The notes under the pieces: model-generated
The model's input: the letters and a program-made list of their open reading frames with translations, nothing else
Databases searched by the model: none
What the model was told of the DNA's origin: nothing
Position numbers and translations under genes: made by a program
DNA from: CAYQPF01 sp964419225
Lineage (GTDB): Bacteria; Cloacimonadota; Cloacimonadia; Cloacimonadales; CAYQPF01
Assembly (NCBI GenBank): GCA_964419225.1
Contig: CAYQPF010000080.1
Location: forward strand, 1-23,095
Direction of reading: 5' to 3'
Length of the DNA stretch: 23,095 nt
Part shown: positions 1 to 9,500 of the stretch, piece by piece
Layout: each line of letters opens with the position of its first letter
Numbering within the stretch: position 1 is the first letter of the stretch

Positions 1-2
1 AA

Positions 3-317
3 CTGAATGCTTTAGTTTGCCCGGCAGGTTTAGCCTGGAGGAATGCGATGCAGGTAGATACAACTCAGGTTTTACTCCATACTGACGGATATCACCCAGG
101 TTTAAAGGGAACCTACTTAACTTCATGCGTAATCTTTGCTTCGATTTGGAACAAGAGTCCTATAGGACTTAGTTATGTCCCTGCAGGAATTTCAGAAGCA
201 GACAAATTGTTTCTGCAGACGATAGCGTGGACAACTGTATGTGATTATTTTGGAACTTCATTGGTGCCTTATCCCCGGGTATATCCAGAGTATCGTAAAT
301 TAGTCTCCGGTTTTTAG
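3..317 (+). CDS. SGNH/GDSL-like hydrolase, C-terminal fragment (5' end outside window)
   Basis: The reading frame is open to the left edge of the window and ends at TAG 315-317, so only the last 104 residues are visible; the ATG at 48 is internal, not a start. The segment contains DGYHPGLKGTYL, which resembles the terminal Asp-x-x-His block of SGNH-fold esterases and lipases, where these residues complete the Ser-Asp-His triad. The preceding residues VCPAGLAW also fit the strand before that block. The catalytic Ser, Gly and Asn blocks would lie upstream, outside the window, so the substrate cannot be judged. The gene ends 8 bases before the next ATG, which suggests co-transcription with the regulator that follows. 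The family call rests on one motif and is moderate. Confidence 0.6.
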   Translation: MNALVCPAGLAWRNAMQVDTTQVLLHTDGYHPGLKGTYLTSCVIFASIWNKSPIGLSYVPAGISEADKLFLQTIAWTTVCDYFGTSLVPYPRVYPEYRKLVSGF

Positions 318-325
318 GTTTGTGA

Positions 326-2227
326 ATGTCTGAAACCAATTATAAAGAGAAGATCAGGAACTCACATGAGCGTTGTCATTATGCCGGGATGGAAAAAGAC
401 AGAAGGATAAGTAAGAAAATCCTTGTAGGCCAGGAATTGAATCAGATTCTTGCAGAAAATCAGCTCTTGATAAAAACTGCCGAACCATTCATGAAGCAAC
501 TGAATGATTTTGTAAAGAGTTCCAACTTTTTGACAATTCTCACAGATAGTGAGGGATATATTCTCCGGGTTTATGGAAATGATTATATATTGAAAGAAAC
601 GGCAGATTTGAAAATGGTACCGGGAGCTTCGATGTCAGAAGAGTGCATCGGGACTAATGCCATGGGAATTGTTTTAATCGAAAAAGAACCGATGCAATTA
701 GTGGCAAATGATCATTACATTGAAGCCTACCATCGCTGGACATGTTCCTGTTCTCCAATTAGGAATCCGGAAGGGAAAATAATTGGGACACTCGATCTGA
801 CAGGAGATACATCTTTTGTTCATACTCATACTTTGGGTATGGTAGTTGCAGCAGCATCAGCATTGGAAAATATGTTGGGAGTAATCTCTTATCAGAACAA
901 GCTTTTGAAATCAAAGCGGAATATAGAAAATGTGATCAATTCATTACCTGCAGGTGTAATCAGTTCCGATTTGTTTGGTAATATCACATATTTAAATCAC
1001 TTTTTTGAGGATTTGTTTGGATATGACCGTAACACTGTCTTGAACAAAAAGATGTGGGAATTTTTCGAAGGCTGGAATACCGTTATTGAGATTATGCAGC
1101 ATAAACAGGTTTTTTTAGATGAAGATGTGGATGTTTATGCCAAAAAGAATATTGTACAGCTGAATTTGAGTGCTTACCCGGTATTGGGCATAGATAATGA
1201 ACTGCAAGAGATTACTTTTGTCTTCAAAGATATCAAAAAAGTTAGGAAACTTGCTGAAAAGATTATGGGACGTAAGGCTGTATATACATTTGATAAGATC
1301 ATATCCCGTAACAAAAATTTTAATGAAATAATAAATTTCTGTAAAAAGATAGCAGACAGTAAATCAACAATACTTATAACTGGAGAAAGTGGTACAGGTA
1401 AAGAAATCATAGCCCAATCGATACATAATTGCAGTAACAGGCAGAATGAATCTTTTGTAGCAGTTAATTGCGGAGCAATCCCACGAACTTTAATTGAATC
1501 AGAATTGTTCGGTTATGTAGAAGGTGCTTTTACAGGATCGAAACGGGGAGGTGCCGCAGGTAAATTTGAGATTGCGGATGGCGGAACAATATTTCTGGAT
1601 GAAATAGGGGAGATGCCTCTGGATATGCAGACTAATTTGTTGAGAGTTATTGAAGAAGGTTATATTACAAGAGTAGGATCTTCCAGACCTATTCCCGTAA
1701 ATGTTCGAATCATTGCTGCCTCAAACAAGGAACTAAAAAGGGAAGTGGAAAAAGGAAATTTCCGTAGTGACCTTTTTTATCGACTCAATGTTTTACCTGT
1801 ACATTTACCTCCTCTACGTGAAAGATCAGATGATATTCCACATTTAATTAACTATTTTATGCTGACTATTTCCAAAAAACTTAACAAAAAACCGATTAAA
1901 ATTCCTTCAGAATATCTGAAAAAAGTCATGGAATACCATTGGCCTGGTAATATCAGAGAGTTGGAAAATTTCATTGAATTAGTCATAAATACTGAAAAAC
2001 TGCCCATGAATCTGGAGAGTAAAAACTATCTGGAAATCGAACATTCAACTTGTAATGATGAATATATACCGACTCTGATCGAACTGGAGAAACAGCATAT
2101 TTTGCTTGTACTGGGTAAAGTTAATTTTAATATAGTACATGCGGCTAAAGCTCTGGGAGTTTCCAGAAATACCTTATACCGAAAGATGGAAGATTATAAA
2201 ATAACACCTTCTGAAGAGAGAAAGTAA
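326..2227 (+). CDS. Sigma-54-dependent activator, AcoR-like (GAF-PAS-AAA+-Fis)
   Basis: This 633-residue enhancer-binding protein should remodel RNA polymerase-sigma-54 using ATP. Residues about 1-190 resemble the AcoR/DhaR N-terminus with a GAF sensor (EECIGTNAMG block). Residues about 200-320 look like a PAS domain (NVINSLPAGVISSDLFGNITYLN). The AAA+ domain, about 330-560, has Walker A GESGTGKE (353-360), the sigma-54 contact loop GAFTGS (400-405), and Walker B with D425-E426. A Fis-type helix-turn-helix closes the protein (HAAKALGVSRNTLYRKM, about 598-614). All catalytic motifs are intact. There is no receiver domain, so the input is probably a ligand or redox signal to GAF/PAS rather than phosphorylation. 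It starts 8 bases after the hydrolase; the upstream Shine-Dalgarno is weak. Target genes are unknown. The downstream peptidase is an obvious candidate, but I found no convincing -24/-12 promoter there. Confidence 0.93.
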   Translation: MSETNYKEKIRNSHERCHYAGMEKDRRISKKILVGQELNQILAENQLLIKTAEPFMKQLNDFVKSSNFLTILTDSEGYILRVYGNDYILKETADLKMVPGASMSEECIGTNAMGIVLIEKEPMQLVANDHYIEAYHRWTCSCSPIRNPEGKIIGTLDLTGDTSFVHTHTLGMVVAAASALENMLGVISYQNKLLKSKRNIENVINSLPAGVISSDLFGNITYLNHFFEDLFGYDRNTVLNKKMWEFFEGWNTVIEIMQHKQVFLDEDVDVYAKKNIVQLNLSAYPVLGIDNELQEITFVFKDIKKVRKLAEKIMGRKAVYTFDKIISRNKNFNEIINFCKKIADSKSTILITGESGTGKEIIAQSIHNCSNRQNESFVAVNCGAIPRTLIESELFGYVEGAFTGSKRGGAAGKFEIADGGTIFLDEIGEMPLDMQTNLLRVIEEGYITRVGSSRPIPVNVRIIAASNKELKREVEKGNFRSDLFYRLNVLPVHLPPLRERSDDIPHLINYFMLTISKKLNKKPIKIPSEYLKKVMEYHWPGNIRELENFIELVINTEKLPMNLESKNYLEIEHSTCNDEYIPTLIELEKQHILLVLGKVNFNIVHAAKALGVSRNTLYRKMEDYKITPSEERK

Positions 2228-2267
2228 GTAGTCGTGAGTTTATAGTCTTGAGTTGAAGAGAAATTGT

Positions 2268-2298
2268 TTGACAACTATTCTTGCTTATATGACATAAG
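2268..2298 (+). promoter_or_regulatory. Possible promoter ahead of the prolyl oligopeptidase
   Basis: A perfect TTGACA lies at 2268-2273, and CATAAG at 2293-2298 is a 4 of 6 match to a -10 box with a long 19-base spacer. The 142-base gap between the regulator and the peptidase start leaves room for a promoter. The -10 match and the spacing are poor, so this is only a candidate. Confidence 0.2.
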
Positions 2299-2360
2299 TT
2301 CATTGTTTAATTTTGTCCTACTTATAGGAAAAAATAACAGACATGATAATGGTTATTTTT

Positions 2361-2366
2361 GGAGGT
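2361..2366 (+). promoter_or_regulatory. Ribosome binding site deciding the peptidase start
   Basis: GGAGGT lies 3 bases before the ATG at 2370. The alternative upstream ATG at 2343 has no such site, and a start there would put a hydrophobic stretch and a Gly-Gly before the signal peptide. Confidence 0.7.
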
Positions 2367-2369
2367 ATT

Positions 2370-4460
2370 ATGAATAAATGGAAACACGCAATATTTGTCT
2401 TTTTACTTGTAGCTATACAGTTAAGTATCTATTGTATGCCAGATCCCCCTGAAGCAGAGAAAAAAGATGCCGAGTTTTATTTATTTGATTATGCTTGGAA
2501 AGACCCTTATGCATACATGAGTGATAAACAATTTGAAGATATAACTAAAGAATATATTTTGGATGAGGCAAGTTACTTGAAAAGAGTAACTGGCAGTTAT
2601 TTTGGCTTATACAGAAAACTATGGTTTTTTAATAATAATAAAATGAAATGGAGGAACACTGAAGACATAAATATGGTTCCATACCGCAAGGGAAAATGGA
2701 TGTATTATTATACAATAGATAAAAATGCTCCCACTGGTGTTCACTATCGCTTACATACAGAAAATGGTACCGGGCAGCTTTTGATAGATCCACAAAAACT
2801 TCTCTATAAAGAAGATCATTTAAATGACTTGAATTGGAAAGTCAGTCCCGATGATCGTTGTCTGGCTTATTCAGTTGATTTTGAAGGTGATGAGAAAAAT
2901 GTTCTCCGGATCAGGGACATGGAAAAGGATAAACTGTTAAAAGATAATATACCCAATATGAACGATTTCCTCTGGTTTGCAGATAGCAAAACCATTTTAT
3001 ATACAGTATCCAACGATAAAGAAAGTGCCAAGATTTATAAACATTATGTTGGTACCAAAACATCAGCAGATTCTCTGATATTTGAAGAAAAAAATAAGAA
3101 GAATAGTTTAAGTCTAAGTTATTCCCGCAGCGGAGATTATATATTAGTACATTCTCTCAGTTTAAAAGGATCAGATGTTTATTTGCTCGATCCTAATAAT
3201 CCCTGTACACCTATTCGACAAGTTATGTCGAGTAATACTGCCTCGAATATAGTTGATCATTATGATGGAAAATTCTATTTATTAACTAATGCTAAAAATC
3301 CTAATAACGAATACTATGAATTTGCCAATGATAAATTTGAGAATGGTAAGTTGCTCTTTGAAGGAAAAGACTCTTGTGTTCTGAACAGTGTCATCAATTT
3401 CAGATACTATTTTGCTGTGAGTCAGAGAATAAAAGGAGAGAATAGGATCCGGATCAAAGAAAAAGAAACGGAAGCAGATTACCTGCTGGAGTTTAAGCAG
3501 ACTATGTTTAATCTTGTGCCTTATGTGAATGCAGAATCCGAAACAGACACTTTAGCCCTGGTCTTTGATTCATATGTGATTCCCACAACTTATTTCCAGT
3601 ATAATATGGCGACTAAGAAATACAAATTTATCCAAAAAATTATACCTCAATTCAAGTTTGATGGAAAACTCTACGAAGAAAAAATGATCCAGGTGCCGAT
3701 ATCAGATACTTTGTCGATACCTATGACTATTGTTTACCGGAAAGATCTGAGAAAACGTGAAGGAAATCCCTGTTTACTGAACGTCTATGGTTCATACGGA
3801 AAGAGTGAGGATGCCTATTTTTCAGAATACAGGCTGACACTTTTGGACAGAGGTTGGATCTATGCTATCGCTCATATCCGGGGTGGTGGAGAAATGGGAA
3901 ATTCCTGGTATGAACAGGGAAAACAAATGAAGAAAAAGAACTCTATTTCAGATTTTATAGCTTGTTCAGAATTCCTGAGCAATAATGGCTATACTACTTC
4001 AGAACTCCTGGCTATCATGGGTGCAAGTGCCGGCGGTATAGTTGTCGGTGCTGCAATTAATGAAAGACCGGATTTGTTCAAATCTGCTATTGCTCTGGTT
4101 CCCTCAGTCGATCTTCTGAGTTCTCTGCTTGATTCAGCGAGTGCATCAACTCAATTTCATTATGATGAAATTGGAAATCCCAGAACCCGCACAGAATTTG
4201 ATTATATTAAGTCCTATTCACCCTACGATAATGTAAAACCGCAAAAATACCCCAATTTGTATATTACTACTGGTCTAAATGATTCCCGGGTGAATTATGC
4301 CGGTCCTCTGAAATGGACTGCTAAACTCAGAGCGAATAATACCGGTAATAGCTATATCCTGTTCAAACTTAATGAAGATACAGGACACTCCGGAACTGAG
4401 ACAACCTTAAATCTCTATTCTTTTCTGGTCTGGTCAGTAGAAATGAATTGTGAGTGGTAA
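2370..4460 (+). CDS. Secreted prolyl oligopeptidase, family S9A
   Basis: The protein is 696 residues from ATG 2370, chosen for its GGAGGT; an in-frame ATG exists at 2343. It begins with a signal peptide (MNKWKHAIFVFLLVAIQLSIYC). An N-terminal propeller region with repeated strands follows, then an alpha/beta-hydrolase domain of about 250 residues. The nucleophile is Ser553 in GASAGG, followed by RPDLF as in S9A. Asp638 lies in TGLNDSRV and His673 in GHSG. The Ser-Asp-His spacing closely matches classical prolyl oligopeptidases, so it is very probably active. It should cleave short peptides after proline, here outside the cytoplasm, which differs from the usual cytosolic enzyme. It follows a sigma-54 activator and precedes another exported protein by 44 bases, suggesting an export-related operon. 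A lipoprotein signal is unlikely because Tyr precedes the Cys. Confidence 0.9.
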   Translation: MNKWKHAIFVFLLVAIQLSIYCMPDPPEAEKKDAEFYLFDYAWKDPYAYMSDKQFEDITKEYILDEASYLKRVTGSYFGLYRKLWFFNNNKMKWRNTEDINMVPYRKGKWMYYYTIDKNAPTGVHYRLHTENGTGQLLIDPQKLLYKEDHLNDLNWKVSPDDRCLAYSVDFEGDEKNVLRIRDMEKDKLLKDNIPNMNDFLWFADSKTILYTVSNDKESAKIYKHYVGTKTSADSLIFEEKNKKNSLSLSYSRSGDYILVHSLSLKGSDVYLLDPNNPCTPIRQVMSSNTASNIVDHYDGKFYLLTNAKNPNNEYYEFANDKFENGKLLFEGKDSCVLNSVINFRYYFAVSQRIKGENRIRIKEKETEADYLLEFKQTMFNLVPYVNAESETDTLALVFDSYVIPTTYFQYNMATKKYKFIQKIIPQFKFDGKLYEEKMIQVPISDTLSIPMTIVYRKDLRKREGNPCLLNVYGSYGKSEDAYFSEYRLTLLDRGWIYAIAHIRGGGEMGNSWYEQGKQMKKKNSISDFIACSEFLSNNGYTTSELLAIMGASAGGIVVGAAINERPDLFKSAIALVPSVDLLSSLLDSASASTQFHYDEIGNPRTRTEFDYIKSYSPYDNVKPQKYPNLYITTGLNDSRVNYAGPLKWTAKLRANNTGNSYILFKLNEDTGHSGTETTLNLYSFLVWSVEMNCEW

Positions 4461-4493
4461 ATTGTTGTGGTGAGTCGTGAGTCATGCTAAGAA

Positions 4494-4500
4494 GGGGAGG
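4494..4500 (+). promoter_or_regulatory. Ribosome binding site deciding the start at 4505
   Basis: GGGGAGG lies 4 bases before the ATG at 4505, which opens directly into a signal peptide. The earlier ATG at 4484 lies in heptamer repeat sequence and its codons overlap this site. Confidence 0.7.
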
Positions 4501-4504
4501 ATCA

Positions 4505-6493
4505 ATGCGTATTAAGATAATTATTTTGAGTATGATACTAATGACAGTAATTTTAAATGCCGGGGAGTATCAGTTAAATATTACGTTTGAATTGAGTCCT
4601 CTGCAGCAATCTCGGGAAGAAGCACGCAAGATAAATGCTTTGAAGTTTTATCAGAACAAACTCTATCTTGGAACAGGTGATTACGGAGTAAATACAGGGC
4701 CGACACCGGTTTTTTCATATGATCTCGAAAGTAAGGTTTTGGTAAAAGAGTTTATCGTAGATGATGAAGCAATAATGAGTTTTCTTAATATAGATAAAAT
4801 GCTGGCCATTCCTGGTGCAGATGCGACGGAGGACTGGTCTTTGGGTAATATTTATCTTAAAGATGCCCAATGGCAGAAGTGCCGGACGATTCCCAAAGGC
4901 TTACATGTTTTTGATATTGAACAATACAAGGGAAAGTTATATTGTGCAACAGGTTCTGTATATGATCTTGATAAACAAAATCAACCTGCTTTTGGTGCTG
5001 TTTATGCTTCCGGAGATACTGCAAAAACCTGGACGCTTTCCTACGGTACACCTTCAGATTCCTATTCTGTTTACAGAGTGCATGAATTAATCAATTTCAA
5101 AGAGAGCCTTTATGCCTTTGTTCATGATTTTTATGGAGAATACAAGAAGAATCTGCCTCCTGAACTACAAAAAACTATCCCGGGTGATTCCTTGCGGGAA
5201 GTAAATATCTTGAAAGCAGATGCTTTAGGGAGCTCAGATTTTCTAAAATTTGAAAGAGAAAGATGGACTTATTGTGATGTTATCCCTGAAACTGATCTGG
5301 CTTACATTAATCCTATAGTTTGGAAAGACAAAATTCTTTTTGAGTGTTTCAGCGGCAAGTATGTTGTCGGACTCAATCCCGATATGCCCGGGATAAAGCA
5401 TACCTTTTATCTTTATGATGGAACTCAGGTGCAGAAAATTGATTTGCCAATAACAAAAATAATTAACTACACGACAGATAATGGAAACTTATATTTATTA
5501 GGAACTTTTGACAAAAAGAGCATTATTCTCGTACTTCGAGATTTTCAAACTTATGATACATTCTATTTGCCGGAGAAGGTTGGTTATTTATCTTTGGCAG
5601 TCTTAGGTTCTGAGGTTTTTTTAGGTGCCAATGACGGAAATCTTTATAAAACAAACTTATTATATCCGCAGCTTTATGACAAAACTAAGCCTTTACTCTA
5701 TCCTGATTCATTTCTTTTTTCTGCCTTATCACCACAGAATTATAAATTGTATAACATAGCATTGCTAAAAAAGACAGAATTGATTCAACAAGCATCTATT
5801 CAAGTTGTAAAGGAACTTAAAAGTAAAAAAATCATTATAAAAGTTAATAACGTCGATTCGTTTCAGTACTTTTCTGAGGAAAATAATACCTTCAATTCGA
5901 TCATTATTGGGAAAACAGTTTTCAAACTAAATCCCACGGCTAAGAGTTATGTTGTAACTAAAGAAGGAGGTCGTTTTCTACTGACTCCTTCAGATCTGAC
6001 AATGGATAAACTGAAAAAAGACCCTGTAAGTATTGGTCAGCTGGATCAGGAAGTCCCTGCCAAAGGTAATATTCCGGCACATTTGCTGGCTTTGGCTATT
6101 ATGGATTTAACTCAGGCTGATGCTGCAATAACTTTTACTGATGGATTTCAAACCGGGTTACCTCAGGGTAAAGTGACTTTGGAAAATATTTACCGACAAA
6201 ATTACTATAATTATGTCAGTCTGACAAAATTAACAGGTGTACAGATCAAAGCTATTATGGCATTCAACAAATCTGCCCAGAATAATCTTTTGTTGGAGAC
6301 CTCAAAAAACATTCCCATTAATGATGAATTGAGTTATATGGTTGCTTTGCCTGATTATTTAGCACTTAATTCTCAAGAATTCTGTGGTAAGAAATTTCTT
6401 TTTACTTCAACAGAATATTTGACTGCACAGGCTTTAGCACTCTTTATTATTAAGTATCCCATAGATTTTAAACGTATTACGAATAATAAATAA
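4505..6493 (+). CDS. Exported propeller-like protein with orphan 5'-nucleotidase C-terminal domain
   Basis: The protein is 662 residues. A signal peptide (MRIKIIILSMILMTVILNAG) is followed by a long region of repeated strands with motifs such as YQNKLYLGTGD and YKGKLYCATGS, as in beta-propellers. From about residue 515 to 650 the sequence resembles the 5'-nucleotidase C-terminal domain: LDQEVPAKGNIPAHLLALAIMD, ADAAITF, GKVTLENIY, KLTGVQIKAIMAF and the final YMVALPDYLA. That domain normally binds the nucleotide and follows a metallophosphatase domain. No metallophosphatase motifs (DxH, GNHE) are present here. The substrate block usually reading NGGxIR is replaced by TDGFQT, so the binding Arg is gone. 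It may be a binding or scaffold protein rather than an enzyme. It sits 44 bases after the peptidase. The domain call is by eye and should be checked by profile search. Confidence 0.65.
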   Translation: MRIKIIILSMILMTVILNAGEYQLNITFELSPLQQSREEARKINALKFYQNKLYLGTGDYGVNTGPTPVFSYDLESKVLVKEFIVDDEAIMSFLNIDKMLAIPGADATEDWSLGNIYLKDAQWQKCRTIPKGLHVFDIEQYKGKLYCATGSVYDLDKQNQPAFGAVYASGDTAKTWTLSYGTPSDSYSVYRVHELINFKESLYAFVHDFYGEYKKNLPPELQKTIPGDSLREVNILKADALGSSDFLKFERERWTYCDVIPETDLAYINPIVWKDKILFECFSGKYVVGLNPDMPGIKHTFYLYDGTQVQKIDLPITKIINYTTDNGNLYLLGTFDKKSIILVLRDFQTYDTFYLPEKVGYLSLAVLGSEVFLGANDGNLYKTNLLYPQLYDKTKPLLYPDSFLFSALSPQNYKLYNIALLKKTELIQQASIQVVKELKSKKIIIKVNNVDSFQYFSEENNTFNSIIIGKTVFKLNPTAKSYVVTKEGGRFLLTPSDLTMDKLKKDPVSIGQLDQEVPAKGNIPAHLLALAIMDLTQADAAITFTDGFQTGLPQGKVTLENIYRQNYYNYVSLTKLTGVQIKAIMAFNKSAQNNLLLETSKNIPINDELSYMVALPDYLALNSQEFCGKKFLFTSTEYLTAQALALFIIKYPIDFKRITNNK

Positions 6494-6556
6494 ATTATCT
6501 TGTCTGATTTCAATTATTTGTTTGACTTTTTTTACGGTTAGTAGTTTTTTTTGTTC

Positions 6557-6562
6557 AGGGAG
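6557..6562 (+). promoter_or_regulatory. Ribosome binding site of the hybrid kinase
   Basis: AGGGAG lies 8 bases before the ATG at 6571 and supports this start. The 77-base gap from the previous gene also holds a T-rich stretch with TTGACT near 6521, but no clear -10 box. Confidence 0.5.
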
Positions 6563-6570
6563 AAAAGAGT

Positions 6571-9500
6571 ATGTATTTTATGGTGAGCCTGGTTGCTCTG
6601 AAATTGAATTCCACAGATTTTATTTTTATCGGCCTGTCGGGAGTTATTTTCCTGACAATGGTATTTTTACTGATCCTCAAAGGTAAGCAGCATAGTTCAT
6701 CCCTGGAACAGTTAAACAGTAGTATTAACAAACTAAATAATGATATGCAGAAAAAAAACATGAGTTTGATTGAGAAAGATGAACTGACGCAGCTGTTAAA
6801 GACCAAATTGAATGATCTCACAGGTACTATGGTGAATTTTCAGTCATTAGTCACTTCTTTTATGGATAATACCCGAATTCAAATGTGGGTAGTAGATGCA
6901 GAAGGCGTATTTTTGAATTGTAATAAGGTGGATACATATTCAGCAGTTTTGAAAGAAAAAGATGCTAAAGGCAAGTCCTTGAGTCAGTTTTTTGGTGCAC
7001 AAATCAATCCTTTGCTAAAGAATATTGTTGGAGTTATAAAAAATAATGAGCCCCGTGACAATCAGCTTTTCAAACTTTCGAAGGATGATAAAACCTATTG
7101 GTACATGAGTGATTTGTTTCCCCTTTCCCGGTCTGGGAAAAAGTATTGTCTGGCCTTTATTTATGATTACACTTATGATAAAGAATTAGAGTATCTTAAA
7201 GAGTATTTATCTGATAATATTGATTCGGGCTTGATCATAGTTCAGGATAATGAGTATAAATTTTTTAACCGCAAATGGTGCGAGATTTCAGGCTATAAAA
7301 GAGAGGAACTAAAATCTTTTGTCGAAGATTATTATTTTTCTCAACCCTATAAGCCCGTAATGTCAGATGAGATTTTTGATGATGATGTTAAAGTATATGA
7401 AACATATTTGAAAGTAAAGAATGAAGCACCCGTTTTAGTAACTTTAAAGAAGATAAGTCTGCAGTTTAATCGAAGACCGGCAGGTTTGTTTCTGATCAAT
7501 AGAATGGATGAGCAGGACAAGAAAGAAGCTGAGTTAAACGAAAATATGACAATTTACAAATCCACAATAGAGTATTTGGAACAGGCAATAATTGTTATAG
7601 ATTCAGAAGGTGTAATCATTAACTATAACAAGCGGATGTCAGAACTCTGGAATATATCAGATACGATGCTTAAAACATTTAATTGGGACAAATTGATTAA
7701 AGAATTGAACAAGCATATTGATTCTAAGAACTCAGTAATCAATATGGATAATTTTCAGACTTCTCTAATTCCGGAGTCAAAAGACTATGAAATAACTCTG
7801 AAGAATGGTAAAATTTTTAAAATTATGTGCAATCCTTTCACCTTTAATACAATAAATGCCGGGAGAATTTGCACATTTACAGACATAACAGAAATCGCCA
7901 AAAAGCAGAGGGATTTATCCAAAGCCAAGAATGAAGCAGAGAATGTCAGCATGAGTAAAACTGAATATGTGGCTAGTATGAGTCATGAGATCAGAACACC
8001 AATGAATGGGATTATCGGAGTAACAACCTTATTAGAACGGACAAATCTGGATATCAAGCAAAAACGTTATGTTGATATCGTAAAAGTATCGGCAAACTCT
8101 CTTTTGGATCTGGTTAATGACATTCTGGATCTCTCCAAAATCGAAGCTGGTTATCTTAAGCTGGAAGAAATTGAATTTGATTTGTTGGAAACCATCGGCA
8201 GTGTCACAGATATACTGGCATTAAAAGCACAATCGAAAAAAATAGAATTTTTGAATAATGTAAAACCAGATGTGCCGACAACATTGTTGGGGGATCCCTC
8301 CAGAATTCGGCAAATCTTGATCAATCTGGGTAATAATGCTATAAAATTTACAGAAAAAGGAGAAATTGCAATAACTTGTGATCTGGATAAACTTGATGGT
8401 GAAAATTGTAATCTTCATTTTGCCGTGATAGATTCAGGGGTAGGAATAAAACCCGATAAAATAGATTCCATTTTCAAATCTTATGAACAGGAAGATGACT
8501 CAACCAGCCGTAAGTTTGGCGGAACAGGTTTAGGATTATCTATTTGTAAGAAACTCACAAAACTAATGCAAGGAGATATATGGGCTGTCTCTGAAGTAGG
8601 AAAAGGTTCCGAATTCCACTTTACAATTAAGGTAAAAGCAAAAAAACAACAACCTGCTGATATGGCCTATAAAGAACTTATGAACTTAAAAAAGAATGTC
8701 CTTATTATTGCCTCAAATGAAACCAATGCCAAATTCCTAAACAGTACTCTTACGCATTTTGGTTTCAATACAAAGGTTAAAAACACCGTGGAAGATCTTG
8801 ATAATGAATTACTTATGGCCGTACGTATGGATGAACCATATGACTTACTACTCACAGATATATTCACAGGTGAGAATGACACTTTAAAACAAATTGAGAT
8901 AATTCGCCTCTTTGATGATCTTAATTATCTGAAGATCATTTTCATGGCAACCTTTGAAGAAAGTGCTGAATTGGAAGTAACACCCGCTCTGGATGTTACG
9001 GCTGTGATTAGTAAACCTATCAAACGCAGTGAACTACTCGATGCAATTGGCAGGGCTTTCCAAATCAATCTACCACTTAAAGAAGAAGTAGCTCCCCTAT
9101 CAAAAAGTACTATGCCAACTCTTCCGCAGACAAACGGGGAGTCCTATCATATTCTCCTGGCTGAAGACAATATTGTTAATCAAGGTGTGATTGCAGAGCT
9201 TATCGAATCTGAAGGCCACCAGGTAATCACTGCTGAAGACGGACAAAAAGTGTTGGATTATTTAAAAGAGAAAGAATTCGACTTCATTTTTATGGACGTA
9301 CATATGCCGGTTCTCGATGGTTATGAAACTACCCGCAAGATTCGCGAGATGGAAAAAATAACCTTTAAGCATATACCCATAATTGCCCTGACTGCCGATA
9401 TTCAGGAAGAAGACAGGAACCGTTGCTTAGAATCCGGAATGGATGATTTTCTGATCAAACCCATACGTATGGATGATATGAAGGCTGTGATCAAAAGAGT

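Noticed and set aside
2269..2285. Sigma-54 promoter (TGAC ... TTGCT) upstream of the peptidase
   Set aside because: The GG of the -24 element is absent and the spacing to GC is one base too long.
2370..2435. Lipoprotein signal in the prolyl oligopeptidase
   Set aside because: The Cys is preceded by Ser-Ile-Tyr, which does not fit a lipobox. An ordinary signal peptide is more likely.
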